This document shows, piece by piece, positions 54,913-64,000 of a stretch of DNA of 64,000 nt. Made by a program: the position numbers and the translations under genes. This DNA is from Isochrysis galbana. Taxonomy: Eukaryota > Haptophyta > Isochrysidales > Isochrysidaceae. The stretch spans positions 1,715,398 to 1,779,397 of the forward strand of contig CM030931.1 of NCBI GenBank assembly GCA_018136815.1, in the 5' to 3' direction. Each line of letters starts with the position of its first letter. Position 1 is the first letter of the stretch. The notes below the pieces were generated by a model. That model did no database searches. It was not told the DNA's origin and saw nothing but the letters and a program-made list of their open reading frames with translations.

Positions 54913-55717
54913 CTAGATGTGCAGTGCCACACGCAGTACACGCGCTGAACAAGCGCGAAACTCGGTGAGCCTCGCGCTAGATGGGCAGGGCCTTTGCGCA
55001 CCAGGAATGCCAAGAATGTCGATAATGGTCTTGAGGATCTCGGCCGACTCGACCACCTCCGCTCTGCTCTTGGCAAGGTAGCGCTCAACCTCTGACTTAC
55101 CACCTCCCGGATTGGCTTCACCTGCGCCACAGCGATAGGCAGGCAGACACGTGGGAGGGGCGAAGCTTGGCCGTGCCGGCTCTCGCGAGCTGCATGTGGG
55201 CAGGACGCGCTTGCTCACCCCACGATGACGTGTAGGCCATGACGTTGGCGGCATCGCACTTGCGTGTCCACCGATCAATAGCATTGGTGTACTCGTCGAA
55301 GTCCTTATCCTCCGGCACGAGCGGCTGCGCACGGATCATGATCTGGTCTGCCTTAAAGAGCGGGTCATTCATTGACTTGAAGCCCATGTACGACTGCACG
55401 ATGATCGGGTCGCGGATGCAGCCGCACTGTTCGGCGGATCCAGTGCATCCTTTAATGCAGACGGTCGTCAGCTTCTCCCAGTTCGCCAGCAGGTACTGCA
55501 GCCGAGAGTAGCCCTTGGCCAAGTTGGAGAGCTCCGCTTCACTCGGAACTCCCGACTTTGCACTCGCCTGCTGTGGCCCTCCCGCGAGCGCAGCGAGGGC
55601 AGCGGCGGTCAGAAGCTCACGCCTGAGAGGAAGAGCCACCGAGGACACACGGCGCACCGGCGGTGAGCCAGGGAATAGGAGAGAGAGAGAGGAGGCGGCG
55701 AGCAGGGCGGCGAGCAT
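54913..55717 (-). CDS. Plastid (thylakoid-lumen) protein of an uncharacterised algal family, two exons
   Basis: Exons: 55219-55717 and 54913-55121, intron 97 bp (GT-AG), phase kept through W-G-E; 235 residues. The N-terminus MLAALLAASSLSLLFPGSPP is a signal peptide. An Arg-rich transit part and RRELLTAAALAALAGGPQQA (with SA after it) follow, resembling a twin-arginine thylakoid signal, so lumenal location is inferred. The mature part, SGVPSEAELSNLAKGYSRLQ, KLTTVCIKGCTGSAEQCGC, then MGFKSMNDPLF and GEANPGGGKSEVERYLAKSR, fits a small family I recall from diatoms and other secondary-plastid algae with no known function. Four Cys (VCIKGC...CGC) may bind a cofactor or form disulfides. The reading after GIPG may be extended by a missed intron. 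Confidence 0.75.
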
Positions 55718-56079
55718 GCGGTGGGCGGAGCGGCGAGAGAAGGGGAGAGAAAGGGAGAGGAGAGGGGGAGAGGGCGGGGGGGAGCAAGAAGACTTATCGA
55801 TTCTTCGATCACATATATGTTAAAATTGTTTAGCAGGAGGAGAATTCTAGAAGAAGAGAAGAGAGAGGGGCGGGAGGGGGGGGGGGAGGAGAAGAGAGAA
55901 GAGGAGCGAAGACAGACGAAGTGAAGAGCAACCAACCAGCTGCGCAGTGTACGTGAGTCATGTACACGTGAATACAAAATTGGTGAGGATTCCTGTAGAG
56001 CAGGGAACCACCTCGATAGGTCGTTCGTACCCGCCAAGAGATCAGCTTCTCGCACGGATGGTAAAGGATCATTTTAAAA
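55718..56079. other. Upstream region of the lumen protein gene
   Basis: GA-rich low-complexity sequence (55720-55790, 55850-55925). No gene. Confidence 0.5.
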
Positions 56080-56089
56080 GCTCCGGAGC

Positions 56090-56270
56090 CTAGATGGGAA
56101 AGACGTATTTACCGTATTTGGCCAGAGACCAAATACATATGTATTTGGCTGTATTTGAAGCGTGTCCTGGGTAGTAGGCCTCGAATGTATTTCAAAAGTA
56201 TTTGGCCGGAGGCCAAATACATATGTATTTGGCTGTATTTGCAGGCCCCTGCACCGTATTTCCCATCTAG
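56090..56270. mobile_element. AAATACA foldback MITE with 10-bp target duplication
   Basis: The 181-bp palindrome-rich element begins CTAGATGGGAAA and ends TTTCCCATCTAG. GCTCCGGAGC, itself a palindrome, flanks it at 56080-56089 and 56271-56280. The interior repeats AAATACATATGTATTTGGC around GGCC centres. Copies: 50390-50584 (diverged) and 58090-58200 (partial). Confidence 0.88.
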
Positions 56271-56280
56271 GCTCCGGAGC

Positions 56281-56783
56281 GTTACGAACGGGGGTTACTA
56301 TTAAACCTTACATTTAAACTTCCTCTTCGTTCGTCCCTCATGGCCAGGATGCTGCTAAGGCGTGGAACAGGGTCTTGTGAGCACTAAGTACTTCGAAGTA
56401 GATAGTGACTCATTGCTAAGTACCTACTTAAAGATAGTGCCTGCAGCTGAGTACTTACTTCGAGATAATGCCGAAGTCTAGCCAGTTACCTTAGATAACT
56501 GAGATATCTAGGTAATTGGTTAGCTAGTTTTTCAAAAAGTTTTTTTGTTTTTGTTTGGGTTTGGGTTTACTGTTTACTACTAAGTTTACTCTTTATTGAG
56601 CCATTGTGCGCACGCCCACGCCCACGCCCTCCTCGCTCCTCGCCTTTTCTCCGCCCCCATTGCCCCCTCCCCACGACGGACGACGGTGCCGCCATTCAGC
56701 ATGTCGAGCAGGTGGTGCTTACCGGGCATTGGCGGGGTACTTGAACCTGCCAGCTGAAGACAACTTAGCTAGACCTCGACTTG
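56281..56783. other. Intergenic with short CTAAGTACCTACTTA repeats
   Basis: GCTAAGTACCTACTTAAAGA, then TAGTGCC, occurs at about 56416-56442 and again twice at 57949-58003. It is part of a dispersed repeat that also includes GCTGCTAAGGCGTGGAACAG (56352), present inverted as TTCCACGCCTTAGATGCTGC near 58050. No gene. Confidence 0.6.
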
Positions 56784-56795
56784 TTAGCATGGTGG

Positions 56796-57569
56796 CCAAC
56801 TAAGTTTATACTTGGTTGACCCATGGGGGGGCACGAGCCCCCCCCTCTCTCCACTCCTCCCCTGCCATGGGGGAGGAACCACCCATCACCCATCCTCCTG
56901 GCACGCCTGATGGCTTGCCAGGAGGCCACTGCCCTACGGACCCACTCCCTTCCCCACAGGCTCGCCCCATTCGCCCATCCTGGCCCCTCGTGACCAGCCC
57001 ATTGCTCCAACCCCACCTCCCCCCCTGGTCGACAGGCGACAGGCAGACAGGTGCAGCGTGGGGGCCCCAGAGGCTCAGGAGCGCCAGCGAGGGAGAGGCA
57101 GGGGAGGCCAGGGCCCAGCCCCAGCCTCCTCTGCCCCCTGAGCTGGCCTCCAGGAGCCTCCAGGGGCCGCCAGAGGGCAGCTGGAGGCCTGCCGCAGGCG
57201 CGCCATCGCGCGTGCCGCAGGAGAGGGGAGAGAGAGCGCGGAGAAGGGGGTGGGCGGAGCGAGAGCTCCGCCCACCGAAAAATCGGTAAGTCCCGCTCCT
57301 GTTTACAGGATAAGTCGGGACAGAGTCGGCCGCCCACTCGGAGACGCAGGAGGAAGGGGGGGAAAGATCACCGGGGGGAGGCGCGGGCCACCGGACCACA
57401 TCTAAGCCCTTCACCCCTATCCCCCTAGTAGTGTACGGGGGGAGCCGCCTGATGGCGGGGGGAGAAGGGCCGGGGGAATGGGGGTGTAGAAAGTATGCTA
57501 CGTACTACGTGCAGTAGGTAGTGGTTCCATTCGCCGCGAGTGCGGTAAGAATATTAAAAGGTTTTTTTT
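56796..57569 (+). mobile_element. Full-length type-A retroposon with 12-bp target duplication
   Basis: The 774-bp element starts CCAACTAAGTTTATACTTGG and ends AATATTAAAAGGTTTTTTTT. It is flanked by TTAGCATGGTGG at 56784-56795 and 57570-57581. It is highly similar along its whole length to 19867-20619, including GGATAAGTCGGG and TCTAAGCCCTTCACCCCTAT. Open frames differ between the two copies and are not genes. Confidence 0.92.
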
Positions 57570-57581
57570 TTAGCATGGTGG

Positions 57582-58085
57582 AAGCAGCGCGACCACAACC
57601 AACGGCCTGAGTGGGCTGCCCGTCCTTGCTAAGATGGCCCGACAATGTCTCGGTAGCGGTAGGCCTGCCAGCTCGGCCGGACGGAGTTGAGCGAATGTTC
57701 TCTATCTAAGTCTGGTAAGGTGCACTATGATCTCAAGGATCAAGGAATCCCAAGCAGATGAAAGCTTAGAGCATGCTTTGCTCGCAGCTGCCGAATGCCA
57801 ATTGTGAATGAGTGAGAGCTTGATTATGATTGAGCTTGAGCTTGCGCATTTATTACTTATCATTACGTGGGCTCGCACACGCGCACACGCACACGCGCGC
57901 GCGCAAGCGGCATTAATTGGGTATTAACAGGTTATGCCCCAAATGCTAAGTACCTACTTAGAGATAGTGCTCCACTGCTAAGTACCTACTTAAAGATAGT
58001 GCCAAAGCTTGGTAGATAGCCAACTAAGTAGTTAGCTGGGTAACTTGTTCCACGCCTTAGATGCTGCTAGGGACCCTAAAGGTCT
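57582..58085. other. Intergenic, nothing recognised except short repeats
   Basis: A CGCACACGCGCG stretch at 57880-57905 and the CTAAGTACCTACTTA repeat pair at 57949-58003. No gene. Confidence 0.5.
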
Positions 58086-58200
58086 AGATAGATGGGAAAT
58101 ACAGCCAGGAGGCTCCAGGAGGGCTCCAAATACAGTCAATACAGTCTGTATTTGGCCTTCGTCCAAATACAGTCACAGACAGTACCAATATACAGTACCG
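58086..58200. mobile_element. AAATACA foldback MITE, partial
   Basis: It begins CTAGATAGATGGGAAATACA and has CTGTATTTGGCCTTCG with CCAAATACAG inverted. The right end is lost in a G-run. Confidence 0.65.
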
Positions 58201-58715
58201 GGGGGGGGGGCTCCCATGCTACAAGTTACAAGCCACAAGCCCCCCCCCGTCGCCCCTCTCGCTGTCGCTGTCGCCCCTACCCGAAGAAAAAGGAATGAAG
58301 GGGGGAACGGGAGGTGGTAGAGGGAGGGGAGATAAGGGCGGTGTCGTAATAACAGCGATAGGGAATCCTAAATTTTTAACAAATTTTTAACAAATTTTTA
58401 TGGGTCGCAGCGCGGCAAAGGAACGGAACTAGCGCTAACTCAAGACAGGACTCCCTGCCGCGGCAAGCGCAAGCACCCTTCCCCCTTATGCCACCCAGCT
58501 CTTCACTAGCTTTCTACCTGCGCTAGCTGGAGCGCCCCTCCCTCCACACTCAAACAGCCCCCCACGCCAGGATCCTGTTCTGGTCTCGCAAGCAAGGGGG
58601 CCTAATGGGAGGGAGAGGAGCAACTCCTCAGAGAGGAGCTGTGGGGAAGGAGATGTCTGAGTGGGGGCGCTATACCCTTGCGCTAGGCATGGGCAGCGCC
58701 GCCGCCTCAAGACAT

Positions 58716-59109
58716 ATCCTCCCTCTTGTCTTGAGTCGAATTGTTTGGTGCTTGAAACAGAGGGCGAGGGGGGGGGTGCTTCTTGTGTTGGTTGTAGTTG
58801 CAAGAGGGAGTGGGAGAGGGAGTGAAGTGTTGGAAGAGGAAGAGGGCCCAAGGCAGGGCACTGAGTTGTAGGTGATTGTGGCCCACAAGAGTGGGGTGAA
58901 AACGAAAACGAGAAGTGGCTATCAGCATGGGTCTTCTTGAGTTGAAATTTTTGGTGCTTTGAACAGAGGGCAAGGGGGTTCGTGCTGTTTGGTTTGGTTG
59001 TAGAGGGAAGGGGGAGTGGGAGAGGGAGTCAAGTGTTGAAGGAGTGCCCAAGGCAGGGCACTGAGTTGTAGGTTCTTGTGGCCCAAAGGAGTGGGGTGAA
59101 AACGAGAAG
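58716..59109. repeat. Two-unit duplication of about 190 bp
   Basis: The block from CTTGAGTCGAATTGTTTGGT to GAGTGGGGTGAAAACG (58729-58908) is repeated, diverged, at about 58936-59102. Both contain CCCAAGGCAGGGCACTGAGT. A minus-strand frame running across both copies has no domain. Confidence 0.85.
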
Positions 59110-59554
59110 TGAGTCAACATGGAAAACAGAGGCTTAGGGTGCTCTCCGTAGGAGATTGATGGTTGTGAAGTGCCCTCCCATGTTGGGTGCACTGATGGTA
59201 GAGGTTTCCACCATGGGGAGGGCAGCTCAGCTGCCCTCCCACATGAGGTGCTCTTGGGGTGGGGGGGTTTCCCACTGTTGGAGGGGGTCTCCAAGACCCC
59301 CTGCATGCTACGCAGAGCCATGGTGGCATGGTGGCAACCTGTTCGGTGCCAGTGCTCGCCACCCCGCGCGCTTGCGCGGGTGTGGTTTGGATGGGCTGGA
59401 TGGGCTTTGAGAGGGCTTTCTGACGAGCCGCCTCGGGCGGCATGGGGCGTCCCAGGTGGGGCGCGGTGGCGAGGGTCGCCTGGGGCTCGGGAGCGGTCGC
59501 GGCACGCTCCATAGGTCAAACTATAACAATTGTTTTGAGCGACAGGGAATCCTA
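59110..59554. other. Intergenic, nothing recognised
   Basis: Repeated short phrases around AGGTGCTCTTGGGGTGGGGG. No gene supported. Confidence 0.4.
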
Positions 59555-59598
59555 GAACTAGTAGGCGAGCAGCCCGGAATCTTCAGATGTTTTTTTTC
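59555..59598 (+). mobile_element. Retroposon 3' tail, type B
   Basis: CTAGTAGGCGAGCAGCCCGG then AATCTTCAGATG and eight T. Upstream GACAGGGAATCCTAGAACTA is also found near 58357-58370 (GATAGGGAATCCTAAA), suggesting more type-B 3' sequence nearby. No target duplication found. Confidence 0.75.
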
Positions 59599-59608
59599 AG
59601 CTCTAATT

Positions 59609-59752
59609 TCTAGTGGTCGCAGCTAGTAGTGTGATGACGATGGCTAAGAATGTAAATTGCAGGTTGATGCATGCAATCTCTAGTGATCGTAGCTAGTAGT
59701 GTGATGACGATGACTAAACATGTAGATTGTAGATTGTAGGTTGATGCATGCA
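59609..59752. repeat. Two-unit tandem repeat of about 72 bp
   Basis: CTAGTGGTCGCAGCTAGTAG, TGTGATGACGATGGCTAA and GGTTGATGCATGCAA are repeated in tandem with small changes. It starts 10 bp after the retroposon tail. Confidence 0.88.
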
Positions 59753-60149
59753 AAGAGTGCACTCCCAATGCCAAAAGGAAGTGTTGTGTGATCCCAAAAC
59801 GACAAATATCGCCACAAAGAGGAAAAGGATAAGAAAAGGATATATAGCTCGAAAGAAGCTTACGTGGTGCACATGGCTGCGCTAAACGATGTCGAAAGGA
59901 AGGTTGAGTTCGACGCGGGTGTAGCTGGTTGCTCGCGTATCACGTGAATCAGCCACAATGCTGCACCCAAATACTGTAGGGCGGCTGGCGGAAGCCGCGC
60001 TTGCGCTGTGTGAGCAAGCACGCGAGTAGTCATCCACGCCTGCAAATCCTCTGACGGCCCACCTCTCTATGTCGAGGCTCCTGGGCATCAACGCCATTAC
60101 ATGCGAATTTCTCTATCCTGCACATACCCGGGCTCCGACTCGACCCTAC
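59753..60149. other. 3' flank of the helicase gene, nothing recognised
   Basis: No coding domain. Probably contains the 3' UTR of the minus-strand helicase. Confidence 0.4.
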
Positions 60150-62990
60150 CTACCGTCGCGTTCTTCGCGCAGACTTGCCACTCGCGCTGCTTTTTGCAGC
60201 GCCCGTTTTTGCAGCGCCCGTTGCCGGCGCCACCTCGCTGGTTGCATCGTCGCCCACCGACGCCTTGACGACCGTCCGTGGTTCTCCAACGTCGTCTAAT
60301 GACACCATCTGTTTCGAGGCTGATTCAAACCAGATGGAGAGCGGCGAGGTGGCCTTCATGAGGCACTTTCGCTCGGTGGCATCATCGAGCAACTTCGCCC
60401 ATATGGGCGTCTCGCGAAGAGTCTTGGCATGGCCAAGTATGAGGAGCGAGTGTTGCGCACGAGTCATGGACACATTGATGCGACGCTCGTCCTTCACGAA
60501 CCCGATGCCGAGGGCGTAGTCGCGCGCATAGTCCGAGCGGACAGTGGAGAAGAGGATGACGGCCTTCTCACGGCCTTGGAAGCCATCGACCGAGTTGACC
60601 TCAATCTCAGCGGCCTTCTCAGCGCCGAGCATTTCGGCGATGGCGCGGCGGATGTGGCGGACCTGTGAGGGCCACGTGACGGCCGATAAGGTGGGGGGTT
60701 GGCGGGCTCCGGGCAGTCGGGCGTGAGCGTGCCGAAGTGCGCGTGGAACAAGAAAGACCGCTCGCGCTGAGAAGGTGAGAGGTTGGTGGGCACGGCGCGC
60801 CGCAGCGCAGCGAAACGCCGCCTCGCCTGCGCATTGTACGGCGAAATGATGCCAATGGAGTTGGTGCTAATCGACCCCTCGTATTCGGTGAGGAGGAGCT
60901 TCACAATGGAGATCGCAAGCTGCGCCTCCAGCTCATTTATCCTGCGGGGGGCGGGGGGGCGGGGGGGCTTGTCCGTCGGCGCGTCGACGCGCCCACCACG
61001 AGCCCAGACCTTGCGCGAGAACGTAATCACACGGCTCTCAAACACCCATGCACGGGCACTACCACCACTACCGCTGGCGCCCCGCTCGGCCCTTGGCCCA
61101 ACCGTACCAGCTCGAGTTGCTCTCCGTGGCGCGCCCATCGGCGACGTCGAAGAAGACATAAGGTGCGAGTACGCGCCGCTTGTGCCACGGCTGCCCCGGC
61201 ATGTCAAGGAGCGCCGCGGCATCCTGCACCGCTCCACGATAGAATTCTGTAGCGGGGAACCTCGAGATTGAGGGGTTCATGCGGTACTGCGTGGTGAGCA
61301 GGGCGACCTGCTGACCGCCACGCTGCAACCGTTGGAAGAGCGACTGCTCGTAGTTGTGCGAGGTGGCCGAGTCGGAGAAAACGGTGGCAGGGAGTTGCTT
61401 CGGGTCGCCTACCAGGATGAGCCGCCGGCACGCATATTTGAGTGGGATTAGCGATGAGACTTCGACAGCTTGCGCGGCTTCGTCAACGAGCACCGTATCG
61501 AAGCCGGACTTGAGCGAGTTGAACATAGCGTAGCCGGCGCACGAGAGGGTGGTGCACACGATGTGCGCTTCATTCAGCACCTCCATCTTGGCCGCGTCGT
61601 ACGTGAGCCCGGCCTTGTCCGCCGCCTTCTTCTTGGCGAGAACATCGAGCGAGACGTCAAGTAGCGTCTCCTTGACGTTGGGCCCGACGCGTACGACGAG
61701 CGGCACCCACGGGGCGCCCGACGCGTCGAGCATACCACCCGCGCCGCCCGAGTCTCGCCGGAGGATGCGGGTGACGATCTCGTCGATCGCCGCGTTGGAG
61801 GGCGCACACACCATCACGTGGCGCGGCGGTGTCTCGGCCTCTGACCGGCCGAGCGAGAGCCACCGATCGGTCAAGGTTGCGCGTGGGTAGACGGCCGAGC
61901 TGGCGGGTGCACCCGCGGCGGCGAGGGCGCCGTCGATTCCTGTACCGGGTTGGCGTAACCAGGGCGCGGCGCTCGCAAGCAGCTGCGCCACACCGTCGCC
62001 GCCCAGCGGCGCGGTCGTGGGCGCGCGCGCGTCTCCGAGTGGCGGTGGGGGCGGTGGCAGTGTGTCAGGGCCAGGCGCGCGCGCCGTCGTGCCGTCCTGC
62101 GAGGTGAGCAACACAGAGAGGATGCCTAGGATAGTCTTGGTCTTCCCCGTGCCTGGTGGCCCCTGGATGAGCGTGATGCCGCGGCCAGTCAGCGACATGC
62201 GGATGGCGCGCAGCTGCGAGAGGTCGAAGCGCTCCTCGATCGCGCGAATCAGCTCCGCCGACGGCCGGAGCGACGAGGCGGGCGGCTTGAGGGTGTGTGC
62301 ATTCCCCGGCGCGAGGAGCTCGTCGCAGAGATTGAGGTCACGCATCGAGTAGAGCGCCTGGAACTCGCGGTTGATCGTCACCATGTTGCCCACTTTCTGC
62401 ACGTACCATGCGCCCGACGACGGTACCATCACATGCCGGAGCATCGAGAGCCGCTTGTACTGCGTCTGCGGCAGCCGCGTCGTGCGCTCGGGCGGCAGGT
62501 AGAGCTTGAGATTGAGCTTATCTGTTGATGCGTTCAGGACGAGTGCAAGCGCGTGGAACTCCTGCCCCGTCTCCGCCTCCGCCTCTGTCTCCTTGGCCGC
62601 CTTCCCCTGAGTGAGTCTGAGTGGTTCGTACGATACGCACACCAGGTCTGTCTCGACGAAGGTGGGCTTGGCGGGCGAGGCCGAAGAGTTTTTAGGCAGT
62701 GGAGGCGGCTCAAATCCCATCACACGGAACGTCTCCGCGTCTTCCGCGCTCAGAAGCCTCAGGCGCTCAGGAGAAGCTTCCAACTCTCCGATGGAGCGGA
62801 CGATCTGAGCGCGGCACTCTTCGAGGAGTAGCGGCTCGAATACGTCGAGGTACTGATCGATCGAAGAGAAGAGGATAGGTACCGTACGAAGCGAGTACAT
62901 AGGACTGCCCTCTACCATTGCATACACGTCCCACGCGAGGACTTCCTTGTACATCTCATCGAGCGACACGGGAGTGAACGGCATCGCCAC
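60150..62990 (-). CDS. Sen1/senataxin-like superfamily 1 RNA/DNA helicase, three exons, one GC-AG intron
   Basis: Sen1-type helicases unwind RNA:DNA hybrids and help end transcription in the nucleus. Exons: 61108-62990, 60827-60941, 60150-60662; 836 residues. Intron 1 (166 bp) is GT-AG and joins SNSSW to INELEAQLAISIV. Intron 2 (164 bp) has a GC donor (CAG|GCGAGG) and joins ISPYNAQ to VRHIRRAIAEML, restoring the family motif. Motifs: Walker A GPPGTGKT 277-284, APSNAAIDEI 396-405, VDEAAQ 502-507, GDPKQLPAT 528-536, QYRM 568-571; then VNSVDGFQGREKAVILFSTV and NVSMTRAQHSLLILG in exon 3. A 110-residue Pro/Ala-rich insert (about 297-390) follows Walker A. The C-terminus is short, basic and Ala-rich (possible nuclear signal). 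Upstream lies a 35-45 bp tandem repeat. Confidence 0.93.
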
Positions 62991-63019
62991 GCCGACAGGA
63001 CGGGAGAAGGGACCTTCTC

Positions 63020-63171
63020 TCTAATCTTCTAACTAGTCTTTCTACTTCTCTACTCTCTACTCTACGGGTTGACATCCCTAAAGTAACCCTCTAACCAGTC
63101 TTTCTACTTCTCTACGGGTTGATATCTCTAACCTGCTTACCAGTCTTTCTACTTCTCTACGGGTTGATACA
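63020..63171. repeat. Tandem repeat, three units, upstream of the helicase gene
   Basis: Units containing AGTCTTTCTACTTCTCTACG, then GGTTGA, recur three times, the first with an extra CTCTACT stretch. It begins about 35 bp upstream of the helicase start, so it lies in the promoter/5' UTR. Confidence 0.88.
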
Positions 63172-63500
63172 TGTGATATGTGCTGCTGCCAGGCTCCCAG
63201 GCGCCCCTAGGAGCTCCCCGGGAGGTGGTAGCATGCACGCGGGCACGCGGGAAAGGCGAAAGGCTATTGATTGGCATTATGCAGGCAACATTGAATGGCA
63301 TTGCGCATTGCGAGCCTGCGGCGATGATGGGCGTGAATGGCTCCTCTTCGATCTGCTTCGTATAGGGTGGGCAACTTCAACTTCCTGTATCTCTTTAGCG
63401 TAAGCGGCGGCTGGAAGCACCTTTGACCTTTGAAGGTGCTTCGTGCTTCGTGCCAATTGCCAGCATTGAAAAAAATCTTTAAAAACTAAGCGCTGCTTGC
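63172..63500. other. Intergenic with a strong hairpin
   Basis: No gene. GAAGCACCTTTGACCTTTGAAG with GTGCTTC (63415-63443) forms a 10-bp stem and 9-base loop. Its role is unknown. Confidence 0.5.
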
Positions 63501-63516
63501 TACTGCATGAGGCAGA

Positions 63517-63562
63517 CCGTAACTAGTAGGTGTGTAGCCCTGAATCTTCAGAAGTTTTTTTT
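63517..63562 (+). mobile_element. 46-bp type-B retroposon tail with perfect 16-bp target duplication
   Basis: Only CCGTAACTAGTAGGTGTGTA, GCCCTGAATCTTCAGAAG and nine T are inserted. TACTGCATGAGGCAGA flanks it at 63501-63516 and 63563-63578. It is a severely 5'-truncated insertion and proves that the T-run end is the 3' end. Confidence 0.93.
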
Positions 63563-63609
63563 TACTGCATGAGGCAGAGTGCTTTTGCTACTCCTATCTA
63601 CCCTCCCTA

Positions 63610-63969
63610 TCCTACCACATCCCCTTTCCCCTCCCCCCGTTTCCTTCCGTAGAATACCAAGGGAGGGGGGTCGCGCGCACTGCTTCTGCTTCTGCTTCGA
63701 CCAGGGGAGTGAGAAAAAGAAAGGGGGGCAAGAGCAAGAGCAATGTGAGTGATATCCCTGCATCCGAGCGCCGTCGTGCCGTCGTGCACCTTCGTTCCTC
63801 GTTCCTTCCGGGGCCGGCGGCCGGCGGCCGGCGGGCGGTAGAAGTCTGTCGCACTCGGAACTACTTCGTCGTTTTGGCCTAGCGTATAAACGAGTCTTAT
63901 GTCGTTTGGGAGCGATTGCCATATCCGCAGGCCGTCCTCGCCGTTCGAGGTCCTGCACCACTTGTCCAC
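63610..63969 (-). CDS. Hypothetical partial frame at the window edge
   Basis: The first 45 residues of a minus-strand frame (CRTSNGEDGLRIWQSLPNDI, RLVYTLGQNDEVVPSATDF) have protein-like composition. The rest is low-complexity. It borders the terminal gap, so it may be one exon of an unseen gene. No family recognised. Confidence 0.2.
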
Positions 63970-63975
63970 TTGTCG

Positions 63976-64000
63976 NNNNNNNNNNNNNNNNNNNNNNNNN
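63976..64000. other. Start of an assembly gap (N)
   Basis: 25 undetermined bases to the end of the window. Confidence 0.99.

Noticed and set aside
56545..56572. Telomere-like TTTGGG repeats (also near 44508-44535)
   Set aside because: Only two or three imperfect units, too few and not TTAGGG.
58707..59519. 270-codon minus-strand frame
   Set aside because: It runs through a two-unit DNA duplication and has no recognisable domain; composition is not protein-like.
63415..63443. Hairpin as an intrinsic terminator or CRISPR-type repeat
   Set aside because: Eukaryotic context; single copy, no T-run directly after the stem.

Overview
The window is nuclear DNA from a eukaryotic alga with a red-lineage secondary plastid. 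Haptophyte is the best guess (Prymnesium/Chrysochromulina/Emiliania type), inferred from these signs: GC-rich genes with few short introns (about 75-265 bp) that have GT-AG and at least one GC-AG boundary; plastid proteins with signal-peptide-plus-transit leaders; two 100-base assembly gaps plus one at the end; and a very large load of mobile DNA. No bacterial operon structure, CRISPR or rRNA gene was seen.

Host genes, left to right: plastid ribosomal protein L13 (914-1701, -); MRS2/CorA Mg2+ transporter (6215-7816, -), divergent from a TLC-domain membrane protein (8695-9303, +) across a pyrimidine-rich microsatellite; ankyrin-repeat protein (12973-14316, +); TTLL tubulin ligase of four exons (16095-18955, -); AP-2 alpha adaptin of three exons (22178-25341, -); alpha/beta-hydrolase esterase (26595-27632, +); a KHA/doublecortin-like AT-hook protein (30176-32335, -); a protein with three RGS-like regions (36651-38096, +); a GGCT-like fusion protein (45650-47443, -); ADA2 transcriptional adaptor of four exons (50925-52807, +); a thylakoid-lumen protein (54913-55717, -); and a Sen1-like SF1 helicase of three exons (60150-62990, -). 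They share no pathway; this is ordinary eukaryotic gene order.

Between the genes lies a dense transposon landscape: two fragments of an APE-endonuclease LINE, two fragments of a chromodomain Ty3 retrotransposon, a PIF/Harbinger transposase, a Tc5/CENP-B-like transposase fragment, a broken tyrosine recombinase (Crypton-like), MULE-like and foldback MITEs with 8-10 bp target duplications, and many minisatellites.

The most unusual content is a modular family of non-coding retroposons (about 750-870 bp when full length). They begin with a 5' hairpin whose stem pairing is kept by compensating changes, followed by a G-run/C-run hairpin. They share a GC-rich core and end in one of two T-run 3' tails, with 12-18 bp target duplications. 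Copies or parts occur at 1-38, 9606-9926, 15050-15092, 19867-20619, 27652-27750, 29280-29902, 35872-35925, 38152-38390, 38668-38875, 52992-53859, 56796-57569, 59555-59598 and 63517-63562.
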